Assembly (NCBI RefSeq): GCF_028369295.1
Contig: NZ_JAQMYP010000005.1
Span: 248,001-312,000 of the forward strand
Direction of reading: 5' to 3'
Source: Streptomyces sp. HD
GTDB lineage: Bacteria > Actinomycetota > Actinomycetes > Streptomycetales > Streptomycetaceae
Length of the DNA stretch: 64,000 nt
The translations under genes and the position numbers were made by a program. The notes under the pieces are model-generated. The model saw only the letters and a list, made by a program, of their open reading frames with translations. It was not told the DNA's origin and searched no databases. Positions 15,809-24,711 of the stretch are shown piece after piece. How positions within the stretch are numbered: position 1 is the first letter of the stretch; every line of letters begins with the position of its first letter.

Positions 15809-18706
15809 TCACGACCCGGCTCCCAGTCCGACGCGGGTGATGAGCCCGGCCAGGGCCGCGCGGGACGGCACCGACGCCTTGCGGTAGATCGAGGACAGGT
15901 GGGTCTCGACGGTGCGTCGGCTGAGGTGGAGCCGGGCGGCGATGTCCTGGTTGCTCAGCCCCTGCGCCACCAGCTCGGCCACCTCCAGCTCACGAGCGCT
16001 CAGTTCCGCGAGCTGCGCCGGGAGCGCCGGTGTCTGCGCCATCACCTGGGGGCGGATCAGTTCGGCGAGGTCCACCAGCAGGCGTGCGCCGCCGCCGACG
16101 GCGATGCGGTGGGCCCGGTGCCACATCGCGGCGGCGCGCGCTCCCTGCCCGGTGCGCTGTACCAGGGGCGCCGCCCGCAGCAGGGAGTACGCCTCCCACA
16201 GGGTCTGGCCGCAGCGGACGTATTCCTGTGCCGCCGCGTCGAGGAGCCGTACGGCCTTGCCCGTCTCGCCGTGGTGCTCGGCCAGTGTGGCCTGGGCGCG
16301 CAGGGCGGCCGCGCGCTGACCGTCGAGGCCGAGCCGGTCGGCCTCGCGGGTGGCCTGGGCGGCCCAGCGGCCTGCCGCCTCGACGTCCCCGGCGGTGAGG
16401 GCCGCGGCCGCGAGGGTGTCGAGCTGGCCCGGACGGATCGACGGCTGCAGCAGGGGCAGTTCGGGGCCGCCGCCTGCCGTCGTGATGGCCTCCTGGGCGC
16501 GATGAGGGTCACCGCTGACGAAGGTCGCGTGCCCGAGCATGCACCAGGCCAGCGACGACCACCAGCCCCTGCTGCGGCCGGCCGCGGCGGTGGCCTCCTC
16601 ACCGGTGGCCAGGGCGCTTGTGTCGCCCAGCGGCCGGGCCAGCAACAGCACCAGCGTCTTGATGGCCAGGGTGAAGCCCAGAAGGTCGTCGCTGCCCGCG
16701 GCCCGCGCGATGGACTCCGCCTCCTCGGCCGCCTCCAGCGCGGACGGCAGACGGCACGTGGTGAGGTGGACGAAGGCCCGGCTCGTCAACAGGTGGGGCA
16801 GGACGTGGAGTTGTCCGGTGCGACGGGCGATGCCCAGCCCCCGGGTGATGTGCCGCTCGGCGTCGGCGTAGCGCTCCAGCAGGGTTTCCGCCCAGGCCAG
16901 CCAGACCAGCGCCTCGCACAGACCGGCGAGGCCGGGATCGGTCAGCGCGTCAGCGAGTGACGCGGCGGAGTCGGCGAACCCGGCCGCCGCCTCGGTCTCT
17001 CCCTCGTAGGCCTCGCCCAGGGCCGCCAGCGCGAGCGCCGCCGCCTCACCGGGGGGATCGTCGTCGGCGCGGGCGACGGCGACGGCCTGCGCCACTTCCG
17101 CGCGTGCCTGCGGATAGGACGCGGTCAGCAGGGCGGACATGCCGAGGGCCAGGCGCAGGGAGACCGCCTGGGCGGGGGACGGGCCGGGTTCGCGGGACAG
17201 CTCCCGGCGCAGCAGGGCGGTGGCCTCGGGGGAGTGGCCGAGGTGCCGCTCCATCACGGCGCACTGGGCGACGGCCCGCGTCCGCAGTTCGGGATGGTCC
17301 TTGCCGGCGGTCTCGATCAGGGAGTGCAGCAGGTCCCGGCTCTCCCGGAGGTTCCCGCTGACGCCGAGCGCACGGGCGCGCGCCAGGACCAGCTCGCCGC
17401 GTCGTGTGAACCGGTCGGGAGTGTCCGGCATATGGGTCAGGACGACGTCCAGCAGCTGGGCGGCGATGGCCGGCGCGGTCGACGCGAACCGTGCGGCGGC
17501 CTCGGTGAGCACCTCCGCAGCCTGGGCGTCCCAGTCGGTCAACGACCGTGCGACGTGGCGGGCCCGCTCGGTGGCCGGAGCGCCGCGGCGGGCGAGTTCC
17601 CGCGCGGTGCGGCGGTGGAATTCGGCACGCCGCCCCGGCGCGGTCCTCTCGTAGACCAGGGCCCGGACCAGGGGATGGCGCAGCATCCACCGGCCGCCCG
17701 GCCCGGCGCGCAGCAGATCGCGCGCCACCAGGGCTTCGGTCTCCTGCTCCACGTCCTGGACGGACAGCTCGCTCACCACGGCCAGCAGCGCGGACGAGGC
17801 GTGGTCGCCGAGCGCCGCCACCGCCTCCACGAGCCGGCGCTGCGACCCGGTCAGCGTGCCCAACTCGTCCAGCAGCAGCGCCGCGAGCCCGCCGGGCACG
17901 CCGGCCGCGTACCCGGCGTCCGTGGCGTCGGCGTGGGGGTCGACGGTGAGGCCGGGCAGGGGTGCCCCGGTGTGGTGGGCGTGCCCCAGCGCCAGCAGAT
18001 ACAGGGGGTTGCCCTCGCTGGCGGCGTGCAGCCGCTTGGCCTGGTCCTCGGCGATGTCCGGGGCCAGCGCCAGGACGGACTCCTGCTCGGAGAGCGGCTC
18101 CAGGGCGAGGTGGAGCACGGTCCCGCAGTCCGCGCCGCGCGCCAGCGCCGCGGTCAGGGATGTCGGCGTCTGCCGGACCCGCCGGGCCACCACCAGCAGG
18201 ACGCGTCCGCGCGCGGGGTGCCGGATCAGATGGTCCACGAGCTCGCGTGAGGCGGGATCCGCCCAGTGCAAGTCGTCCAGAGCCAGCACCAGACCGCGCT
18301 CACCCAACCGCGTCAGCAACGTTGCGATCGCGCGGTGCAGCCCGAAGCGGCCGACGGCGCTCTCGACGGAACCGTCGCCCGGGGCCTGCCGGATGCCGTG
18401 CAGAACCGCGTGCACCTCGGCGAAGGCGGGGTCGGCGAAGGCGGCCTGCGCGCCGGGATCGGCATCGGCGAACGCGTCCGTGAACAGCTGGAAGGGAACC
18501 TGCTGTTCGTACTCGGTGGCCCGTCCGCGCAGTACGGTGAACCCGGCCCGGCGGGCCCGCCCGCACACCTCGTCGAGCAACCTGGTCTTGCCGATGCCGG
18601 GTTCACCGACGATGTCGACGACCTCCGCCGACCCGGACCCGCCCAGTCCTGCGAGCAGGGCATCCAGCCGTTCGAGCTCCGCCGATCTGCCTACCAGTCC
18701 CGCCAC
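15809..18706 (-). CDS. LAL-family LuxR regulator with N-terminal ATPase
   Basis: 965 aa from GTG 18706 after GGGGGA. Residues 1-45 hold VGRSAELERLDALLAG and Walker A GEPGIGKT (34-41); Walker B with the LALDDLHWAD motif lies near residue 145. The middle is a long helical TPR-like region. The C-terminus is a LuxR helix-turn-helix (LSARELEVAELVAQGLSNQD, then RLHLSRRTVETHLSSIYRK). This is the size and order of large ATP-binding LuxR (LAL/MalT-type) regulators, which use ATP in a STAND switch and bind promoters. Such regulators often control nearby metabolism; it is divergent from prpE, but no target is proven. Confidence 0.93.
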   Translation of the reverse strand: MAGLVGRSAELERLDALLAGLGGSGSAEVVDIVGEPGIGKTRLLDEVCGRARRAGFTVLRGRATEYEQQVPFQLFTDAFADADPGAQAAFADPAFAEVHAVLHGIRQAPGDGSVESAVGRFGLHRAIATLLTRLGERGLVLALDDLHWADPASRELVDHLIRHPARGRVLLVVARRVRQTPTSLTAALARGADCGTVLHLALEPLSEQESVLALAPDIAEDQAKRLHAASEGNPLYLLALGHAHHTGAPLPGLTVDPHADATDAGYAAGVPGGLAALLLDELGTLTGSQRRLVEAVAALGDHASSALLAVVSELSVQDVEQETEALVARDLLRAGPGGRWMLRHPLVRALVYERTAPGRRAEFHRRTARELARRGAPATERARHVARSLTDWDAQAAEVLTEAAARFASTAPAIAAQLLDVVLTHMPDTPDRFTRRGELVLARARALGVSGNLRESRDLLHSLIETAGKDHPELRTRAVAQCAVMERHLGHSPEATALLRRELSREPGPSPAQAVSLRLALGMSALLTASYPQARAEVAQAVAVARADDDPPGEAAALALAALGEAYEGETEAAAGFADSAASLADALTDPGLAGLCEALVWLAWAETLLERYADAERHITRGLGIARRTGQLHVLPHLLTSRAFVHLTTCRLPSALEAAEEAESIARAAGSDDLLGFTLAIKTLVLLLARPLGDTSALATGEEATAAAGRSRGWWSSLAWCMLGHATFVSGDPHRAQEAITTAGGGPELPLLQPSIRPGQLDTLAAAALTAGDVEAAGRWAAQATREADRLGLDGQRAAALRAQATLAEHHGETGKAVRLLDAAAQEYVRCGQTLWEAYSLLRAAPLVQRTGQGARAAAMWHRAHRIAVGGGARLLVDLAELIRPQVMAQTPALPAQLAELSARELEVAELVAQGLSNQDIAARLHLSRRTVETHLSSIYRKASVPSRAALAGLITRVGLGAGS

Positions 18707-18938
18707 GTTCTCGTCCCCCCCGATGGTGATCTCTCACCTGCGTTGACCCTTGTTTCCCCCAAGGTCACCTTAAGGGGCGCTTTCGGCGGCATGACGGCCA
18801 AGGTGATGCGCGGTTCAGCGAGCCGTCCACTGCCGGTCGAGGCGGTCATTCAGGCCCGAGCACGGCTTGGCCGACCACATGATCAACCTGTGACATGGTT
18901 GACGGCAGGCCACCACGACTCTGGTCAAGGAGAGTGCG

Positions 18939-20828
18939 ATGGGAATGTACGACGACGTCTTCCGGGCCAGCCTCGAAGACCCGGAAAGCTTCTGGCTGCG
19001 GGCGGCGGGAGGCATCGACTGGGAAGTGGCGCCGTCCCGTGCCCTGGACTCGTCGGACGCGCCCTTCTACCGCTGGTTCCCGGACGGCCGGCTCAACGTC
19101 TGCTTCAACGCGGTGGACCGGCATGTCGAAGCCGGCCGGGGCGAACAGCCCGCGCTCGTCTACGACTCCGCGGTGACGGGCACTCGGCGCACCTACACCT
19201 ACAGCCGGCTGAGGGAGGAGGTCGCGGCCTTCGCCGGGGCACTCGCCGGGCTCGGTGTGGGGCGCGGAGACCGGGTGGTCATCTACATGCCGATGGTCCC
19301 CGAGGCCGCCGTCGCGATGCTCGCCTGCGCACGCATCGGCGCCATCCACTCGGTCGTCTTCGGCGGGTTCGCCCCACCCGAACTAGCGGTCCGTATCGAT
19401 GACGCCACCCCCAAGGTGGTCGTCTCCGCCTCCTGTGGCATCGAGGGCAAGCGCGTCATCCCGTACAAGCCGCTGTTGGACCGCGCGATCGAACTCGCCG
19501 GGCACAAGCCGCACAAGCAAGTGATCCTGCAACGGCCGCAGGAGCGGGCCGAGTTGGGGCCGGACGACCTCGACTGGGCCGACCTGGTCGCCGACGCACC
19601 GCCGGCCGCCTGTGTTCCCGTGGCCGCGACCGACCCCCTCTACATCCTGTACACGTCCGGAACGACCGGGAAACCCAAGGGAGTTGTCCGCGACAGCGGC
19701 GGTTGCGCTGTGGCTCTGCACTGGTCGATGGGCGCCGTGTACGACATCGGCCCGGGCGAGACGATGTTCACCGGGTCCGACGTCGGCTGGGTCGTCGGGC
19801 ACTCGTACATCGTCTACGGGCCGCTGCTGGCCGGGGCCACGACGGTGCTGTACGAGGGCAAGCCGGTCGGCACCCCGGACGCGGGGCAGTTCTGGCGGGT
19901 CGCCGCCGACCACGGCGTCAAGACCATGTTCACGGCGCCCACCGCCTTCCGCGCCATCCGGAAGGAGGACCCGAAGGGCGCCCTGGCCGCGGACTACGAC
20001 CTTTCCCGCCTGCGCTACCTCTTCCTCGCCGGTGAGCGCCTGGACCCCGAGACCTATCACTGGGCGAGTGCCCTCCTGGACATCCCGGTGATCGACCACT
20101 GGTGGCAGACGGAGACCGGCTGGCCGATCGTCGCCAACCCGGTCGGCATCGAGACCGCCCCCGTCAAACCCGGCTCGCCCACCCGTCCGCTGCCCGGCTG
20201 GGACGTCCGCGTCCTCGACCCCTCGGGGCAGCCGGTGCCGGCCGGCGTCGAGGGAGCCATCGTCGTGAAGCTCCCCCTGCCGCCCGGTTCGCTGCCCACC
20301 CTCTGGAACGACGACGCCCGCTTCGTCGCCTCCTACCTCTCCGCCTACGACGGCTACTACCTCACCGGCGACAGCGGCCACATCGACGAGGACGGCTACG
20401 TGTACGTCATGGGCCGCACCGACGACGTCATCAACGTCGCCGGCCACCGGCTGTCCACCGGCAGCATGGAGGAGGCCCTGGCCGCTCACCCCGACGTCGC
20501 CGAGTGCGCCGTGATCGGCGTCGCGGACGCCCTCAAGGGACAGGTGCCCCGCGGCTTCGTCGTCCTGAAGGCGGGCACCGCCCGCGACCCGGGGGAGGTC
20601 GAGGCCGAACTGGTCCAACTCGTACGCGAGCGCATCGGCGCCGTCGCCTCCCTCAAGGAGGTCGCCGTCGTGGCCGCCCTGCCCAAGACGCGCTCGGGGA
20701 AGATCCTGCGCAAGACGATGCGTGGTATCGCCGACGGCCTCGACGAACCCATCCCGTCCACGGTGGACGACCCGAACGTCATCGAGGCCCTGCGGCCGCT
20801 TCTCCACCGCCCCGATCACGACATGTGA
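18939..20828 (+). CDS. prpE: Propionyl-CoA synthetase-like acyl-CoA synthetase
   Basis: 629 aa from ATG 18939 with AAGGAG upstream. Adenylate-forming enzyme: YTSGTTGKPKGV (P-loop), WWQTETGWP, YYLTGDSGHIDEDGYVYVMG and the catalytic lysine in SGKILRKTM. The N-terminus (YDDVFRASLEDPESFWLRAA) and length are those of PrpE/ACSS3-type propionate-CoA ligases, which activate propionate to propionyl-CoA via the acyl-adenylate; closely related acetyl-CoA synthetases are somewhat longer. No methylcitrate genes are adjacent. It is divergent from the LAL regulator (232-base gap), which might control it. Preference for propionate over acetate or butyrate is inferred. Confidence 0.87.
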   Translation: MGMYDDVFRASLEDPESFWLRAAGGIDWEVAPSRALDSSDAPFYRWFPDGRLNVCFNAVDRHVEAGRGEQPALVYDSAVTGTRRTYTYSRLREEVAAFAGALAGLGVGRGDRVVIYMPMVPEAAVAMLACARIGAIHSVVFGGFAPPELAVRIDDATPKVVVSASCGIEGKRVIPYKPLLDRAIELAGHKPHKQVILQRPQERAELGPDDLDWADLVADAPPAACVPVAATDPLYILYTSGTTGKPKGVVRDSGGCAVALHWSMGAVYDIGPGETMFTGSDVGWVVGHSYIVYGPLLAGATTVLYEGKPVGTPDAGQFWRVAADHGVKTMFTAPTAFRAIRKEDPKGALAADYDLSRLRYLFLAGERLDPETYHWASALLDIPVIDHWWQTETGWPIVANPVGIETAPVKPGSPTRPLPGWDVRVLDPSGQPVPAGVEGAIVVKLPLPPGSLPTLWNDDARFVASYLSAYDGYYLTGDSGHIDEDGYVYVMGRTDDVINVAGHRLSTGSMEEALAAHPDVAECAVIGVADALKGQVPRGFVVLKAGTARDPGEVEAELVQLVRERIGAVASLKEVAVVAALPKTRSGKILRKTMRGIADGLDEPIPSTVDDPNVIEALRPLLHRPDHDM

Positions 20829-20987
20829 GCACGCTGCGTGCGGTGCCCGTTGTCGTGAGGACACGCGTCTCCGTCTCCGTGTAGTCGGCCCCGCCCGGCT
20901 GGTGCCGGTCGAGTACCGGGCCGGCCCAGTCGAGCAGGGAGCCGTACATGCTGTTCCGCAGCGTGTGATTCATCACAGCCAGTTATG

Positions 20988-20997
20988 TTGTGCACAA
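20988..20997. promoter_or_regulatory. TTGTGCACAA palindrome upstream of the catalase-like gene
   Basis: A perfect 10-bp palindrome inside an unusually AT-rich stretch (20982-21012), 56 bases before the ATG at 21053. Palindromes of this type are used by MarR and related dimeric repressors. The AT-rich block probably contains the promoter. No adjacent regulator is an obvious partner. Confidence 0.4.
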
Positions 20998-21052
20998 TTT
21001 AATTGCTGTCTAGCGTTTGGGGTCAACAGCACCCTCACAGGGAGGCAGCACC

Positions 21053-22165
21053 ATGGATCCCGTCCGCTACGAGGATTACCGCGCCGTCGAACGTCCGACC
21101 TATCAAGAGGAGTTGGATGCGGTGGTCGCGCAGGTGGCGCGGCGCACCGGCGCCTCGGTCGAGCGCGAGGGCGTCGGCCGCGCCGTCCGGACCGCCCACG
21201 GAAAGACCTACGGCCTCCTCAAGGCCACTGTCACGGTCGGTGACAACCAGGGATTCCACGGGCAGGGCATCTTCGCCCGGCCCGCCGTGTACGACGCCGT
21301 CGTCCGCTACTCCAACGGTCTGGGCCACCAGCGTCCCGACCACCAACTGGGCGCGGCGTGCGGGATGGGCATCAAGCTGTTCGGAGTCCCCGGCGGCTCA
21401 CTGCTGGCCGACGAACCGGACACCGGTACCTTCGACCTCAACCTGATCAACAACGAGGTCTTCTTCGCCAACACCGCCTACGACTACATGGTCATCGAGG
21501 AGCTCTTCGCGGAGCTGCCAGAAGCCTTGGTGAACCCCGCCCGCCGCAAGACCTGGATGGCGGAGTTCCTCACCCGCCGGGGCACGCTCGCCGATCCCGA
21601 CGGCTGGCTGTGGGACGAACTGTTCGCCATGCTGTCGTTCACCACCGTCCCGCGCAGGAACCTGCTGTCGTACACCTACAACAGCATGGGTGCCTTCCGG
21701 TACGGCGATTCCATCGCCAAGATCCGCACCGTGCCCACGGCCGAGTCCCTGGCCGCCCTCACGCACCAGATCGTGGACGTGGGCGCGGACAATGAGGCCT
21801 TCCGCCGCACCCTCGTCGCCGAGGCGGCGGAGCGGGACCATTCCTTTGAACTCCAGGTGCAGCTCAACACCGATCTGGCCCGGATGCCGGTGGACAACAC
21901 TTCCGTGAAGTGGCCCGAGGAGCTGTCCCCCTGGGTGACGGTCGCCCGGGTGGATCTCCCGCGTCAGGACATCGGCGGGGACGACAACTTGGCGGCCGCC
22001 GACGCCACGTCGATCACACCGTGGCGCTCACGAGAGGAGCACCGGCCCATCGGCGAGATCCAGCGGGTGCGGCAGGAGGTGTACCGGCGCTCGTCCGTCG
22101 AGCGGCACCGCATCAATGGGCAGGAGCGGCGCGAACCGGCCGGCAGCGCGGAGCTGCTCGGCTGA
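21053..22165 (+). CDS. Catalase-like heme protein
   Basis: 370 aa from ATG 21053 with GGAGG at 21041-21045. It belongs to the small, divergent branch of the catalase superfamily: HGKTYGLLKATVTV and HGQGIFARPAVYDAVVRYSNG near the start, GMGIKLFGVPGG, a DLNLINNEVFFANTAYDY segment and the C-terminal WRSREEHRPIGEIQRVRQEVY, the proximal-side region typical of these proteins. At 370 aa it is much shorter than classical catalases (about 480 aa or more). Family members bind heme and may act as peroxidases or fatty-acid hydroperoxide enzymes; the actual reaction is uncertain. It stands alone, ending at a strong terminator. Confidence 0.82.
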   Translation: MDPVRYEDYRAVERPTYQEELDAVVAQVARRTGASVEREGVGRAVRTAHGKTYGLLKATVTVGDNQGFHGQGIFARPAVYDAVVRYSNGLGHQRPDHQLGAACGMGIKLFGVPGGSLLADEPDTGTFDLNLINNEVFFANTAYDYMVIEELFAELPEALVNPARRKTWMAEFLTRRGTLADPDGWLWDELFAMLSFTTVPRRNLLSYTYNSMGAFRYGDSIAKIRTVPTAESLAALTHQIVDVGADNEAFRRTLVAEAAERDHSFELQVQLNTDLARMPVDNTSVKWPEELSPWVTVARVDLPRQDIGGDDNLAAADATSITPWRSREEHRPIGEIQRVRQEVYRRSSVERHRINGQERREPAGSAELLG

Positions 22166-22330
22166 GCCGCCTCGGATCGTCAGCCGCGGTTGCGCCACGC
22201 GGATGGTGCTCCTGTCACGGCGCGGCGCGGTGCACGACGGCCTCCCGGCAGGTGCCGGGTGTGGCCTCACGCAGGGCTCTGCTGCCGGCATGGCCGAGCC
22301 CGGTTGCCGGTCATCACCGCCTGTCATTCT

Positions 22331-22363
22331 GCCGCCGGACAGCCGGTACGGCTGTCCGGCGGC
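22331..22363. terminator. Perfect 15-bp bidirectional terminator hairpin
   Basis: GCCGCCGGACAGCCG (22331-22345) and its exact reverse complement (22349-22363) with a 3-nt loop. It lies between the convergent catalase-like gene (ends 22165) and the RTX-like gene (ends 22460). Confidence 0.85.
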
Positions 22364-22459
22364 GCCTGCGACCCGATCGGTCCCTCCGGATCTGCAGCAC
22401 GAGCGCGGGACGGTCGAGCGGTTCGAGAAGTCCCTGCGGGTGGTGATCAACGGTGTGGA

Positions 22460-23236
22460 TCAGGGGCAGTTGATGGCCGTGTCGCCGGTGTCGCGGTTGC
22501 AGGAGTCGAAGCCGAGCCCGCCGTCGAGGCTGTCGTTGGCGATCACGTTGTCCACGGCGTTGAGGGTGTCGTTGCCCTCGCCGCCCATGTGCGTGTCGTT
22601 GCCGCTGCCTCCGTTGAGGGTGTCGTTGCCCTGGTCACCGCCGAGGGTGTCGTTGCCGTCGTCGCCGTTGAGAGTGTCGTTGCCGGCATTGCCGTTGATG
22701 GTGTCGTTGCCGGCCAGCCCGGAGATCGTGTCGTTGCCGGGGCCGCCGTTGATGGTGTCGTTGCCCGGCGTCGCCCGCAGGCCGGTGGCAGCCGGGTCGT
22801 CGCCGACGAGCCGGTCCGCCCGGGGGCCGCCGACGAGGCGGTCGTCACCCGCACCGCCGATCACCGTTCCTGCGGCCTCCAGGTTCGGGGAGATGGTGAC
22901 ACTGTCATCGGCGTCGTTGGCGTTGACCCGTATCGACGTGACGGGCAGTGGGCACTCCGCCGTGTGCGTCCCCGTCGACTGACAGGGGGCGACGGCGGCC
23001 ACGGTGTCCCCCGTGTCCGTCACCACGACAGCGTTGCCCTGACGCCGGATGGTGATGTCGTTCGCCACACCCTGGGCGGCCGTGACGAGCAGGGCGTCGC
23101 CCACCTCCTGCACGACCGTGGTGCCGGCCAGGCTTTCGCCTGGGGCCGCGCCGGGCGCGGCGGAGGCGGCGCTCAGCGGGGCGCAGGTGAGTGCGCCGAT
23201 CGCCACCACCGTGGTGCAGATGCTTCGTGTTCTCAT
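22460..23236 (-). CDS. Secreted RTX-like calcium-binding repeat protein (copy 1)
   Basis: 258 aa from ATG 23236 with AAAGGTGGG upstream. Signal peptide: [20 protein letters not shown], cleavage near AASAAP. The first half is a small beta-rich domain with an [19 protein letters not shown] element and two cysteines. The second half has about ten GNDT repeats of the GGxGNDTLxG type, the RTX/hemolysin-type calcium-binding nonapeptide that forms a parallel beta-roll on binding Ca2+. Unlike Gram-negative RTX toxins it has an N-terminal Sec signal and no T1SS tail. It ends with a conserved cysteine-bearing tail ([15 protein letters not shown]) shared with the next gene. Role unknown. Confidence 0.87.
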   Translation of the reverse strand: MRTRSICTTVVAIGALTCAPLSAASAAPGAAPGESLAGTTVVQEVGDALLVTAAQGVANDITIRRQGNAVVVTDTGDTVAAVAPCQSTGTHTAECPLPVTSIRVNANDADDSVTISPNLEAAGTVIGGAGDDRLVGGPRADRLVGDDPAATGLRATPGNDTINGGPGNDTISGLAGNDTINGNAGNDTLNGDDGNDTLGGDQGNDTLNGGSGNDTHMGGEGNDTLNAVDNVIANDSLDGGLGFDSCNRDTGDTAINCP

Positions 23237-23316
23237 CGGTGCCCACCTTTCGTGTTGTCTCGCCGTGTACGGGTCTCGCCGTGTACGGGTACTGGCGTGC
23301 TGCTCGCTCACGCTGG

Positions 23317-24090
23317 TCAGGGGCATCCGCTGATGTTGTCGCCCAGGTCGGCGCGGCAGTCGTCCACGTCGGGGCCGCCTTCGACGTAGTCGTTGCCGCT
23401 GACGTTGTCCACGGCGTCGATGGTGTCCCTGCCGTTGCCGCCCTCGGCGTAGTCGTTGCCCGCGCCGGCGACGATCTGCTCGTTGCCGCTGCCGCCGTAG
23501 ATCACGTCGTTGCCGGCACCGCCGTCCACGATGTCCGAGCCGCCGCGTCCCTCGATGGAGTCATTGCCCAAGCCGCCGAAGATCCTGTCCGCCTCGGCTC
23601 CTCCGGTCAGCGTGTCGTTGCCCGCGCCGCCGGAGAGGAAGTCGGATCCCTCGTCGCCTTCGAGGGTGTCGTTGGCGGATCCGCCGTAGAGGTTGTCGTT
23701 GCCGGCACCGCCGATGAGGGTGACGCCGAGGGCCGCCAGCGAGGAGGCGACGCTGTCGTCCTGGTCGCCGGCGTTGACCACGAGTTCGGTGGTGTCGGCG
23801 GCCCTGCAGGCGACTTCGGTCGTGCTGATGGCGGTGCAGTCGCCGGACGGTGCGACCGTGTCTCCGGTATCTCTGATTCTGATGCTGTTGCCTGACTGCC
23901 AGACACTGATCGTGTTGCCCCGTCCGACCCCGGCCGTGACCGTGATGGTGGTGCCGGTCTTGTTCACCAGTGTCGTGGCGAAGATTTGCGGCGTCGGTGC
24001 GTCGGCCGCGAGGGCCACGCCCGTGAGGCACAGAGTGAAACCGCACGCTGTGGCCAGAAATGCCACGGCGTGATGATGCGTTGTCTTCAT
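23317..24090 (-). CDS. Secreted RTX-like calcium-binding repeat protein (copy 2)
   Basis: 257 aa from ATG 24090 (CAGGAGCAGGTC upstream). Signal peptide [20 protein letters not shown], cleavage near ALAADAP. Domain order matches the neighbour: an N-terminal beta domain ([20 protein letters not shown]; compare [20 protein letters not shown]), a linker with [10 protein letters not shown], eight or so GGxGND repeats and a Cys-ending tail ([15 protein letters not shown]). The two genes are 80 bases apart on one strand, so they are a tandem duplication, probably co-transcribed. Likely a Ca2+-stabilised extracellular beta-roll; no catalytic motif. Confidence 0.87.
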   Translation of the reverse strand: MKTTHHHAVAFLATACGFTLCLTGVALAADAPTPQIFATTLVNKTGTTITVTAGVGRGNTISVWQSGNSIRIRDTGDTVAPSGDCTAISTTEVACRAADTTELVVNAGDQDDSVASSLAALGVTLIGGAGNDNLYGGSANDTLEGDEGSDFLSGGAGNDTLTGGAEADRIFGGLGNDSIEGRGGSDIVDGGAGNDVIYGGSGNEQIVAGAGNDYAEGGNGRDTIDAVDNVSGNDYVEGGPDVDDCRADLGDNISGCP

Positions 24091-24711
24091 GACCTGCTCC
24101 TGATAATGGGGCGCTGAATTTCGATCTCGCGGCCATGCGCATTGTTTTCCGGCCGGGACGACCGGTGTTCGGCCAAAGGGCCGCGTCCTTTTGCTTCGAT
24201 CGCCGGGTCTCCGGGTCGTCATGGCCCGACGCCTGCTCGACCGGTGATCGGCCCTGGCGCCTGGGCACCCAGAGCATGCCGGGATGCGAAGCCGCGCTGA
24301 AGCCGAATTAGCGCCATTGCCGAATACGCGGTCTCCGCGCGTGGATTGCCGCCTTGGGTGGAAATGGCCCCGGCCGCGTCAATTTACGATTCACCCTTAC
24401 CGCATTCAATTAGTCGCCGGGCGACGTTATTCGGTCTCCGTAGTCGATTTGAAAGGGTCGTGAACAGGGCGTTCCGCCGGTGTGTCCCGGCGGCGTCGGA
24501 TTCTGCCCGTGGGGGCCCGGGTGCCCCTCGCCTGCCTCTGGGGCTGGCGGGGCATGACTGGATCGGTCGATCTGCCTTGCGCGACTCGACGAGACGGAAG
24601 CCCCCGGCCTCCCCCCCGCCGCGTCCTCACCCTTGTCCCGGCCTGCGGGCTCCCTTACGGTGATGCGCACGTGCCGACCGGTTGGTATGCCAGTGTCAGG
24701 TGGAGGCCGTC
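24091..24711. other. Divergent intergenic region, no gene supported
   Basis: 621 bases between the RTX-like genes (minus) and the acyl-CoA ligase (plus). Bases 24375-24460 are clearly more AT-rich than their surroundings and probably hold regulatory sequence. Short open frames are present but lack ribosome binding sites and protein-like composition. Confidence 0.6.

Noticed and set aside
20779..20976. 65-aa minus-strand frame starting MMNHTLRNSMYGSLLDWAGP
   Set aside because: No ribosome binding site, overlaps the end of prpE, and its start lies inside the likely promoter of the catalase-like gene.
22460..24090. RTX toxin operon
   Set aside because: The repeat proteins have Sec signals, no toxin or lipase domain, and no type I secretion genes nearby.
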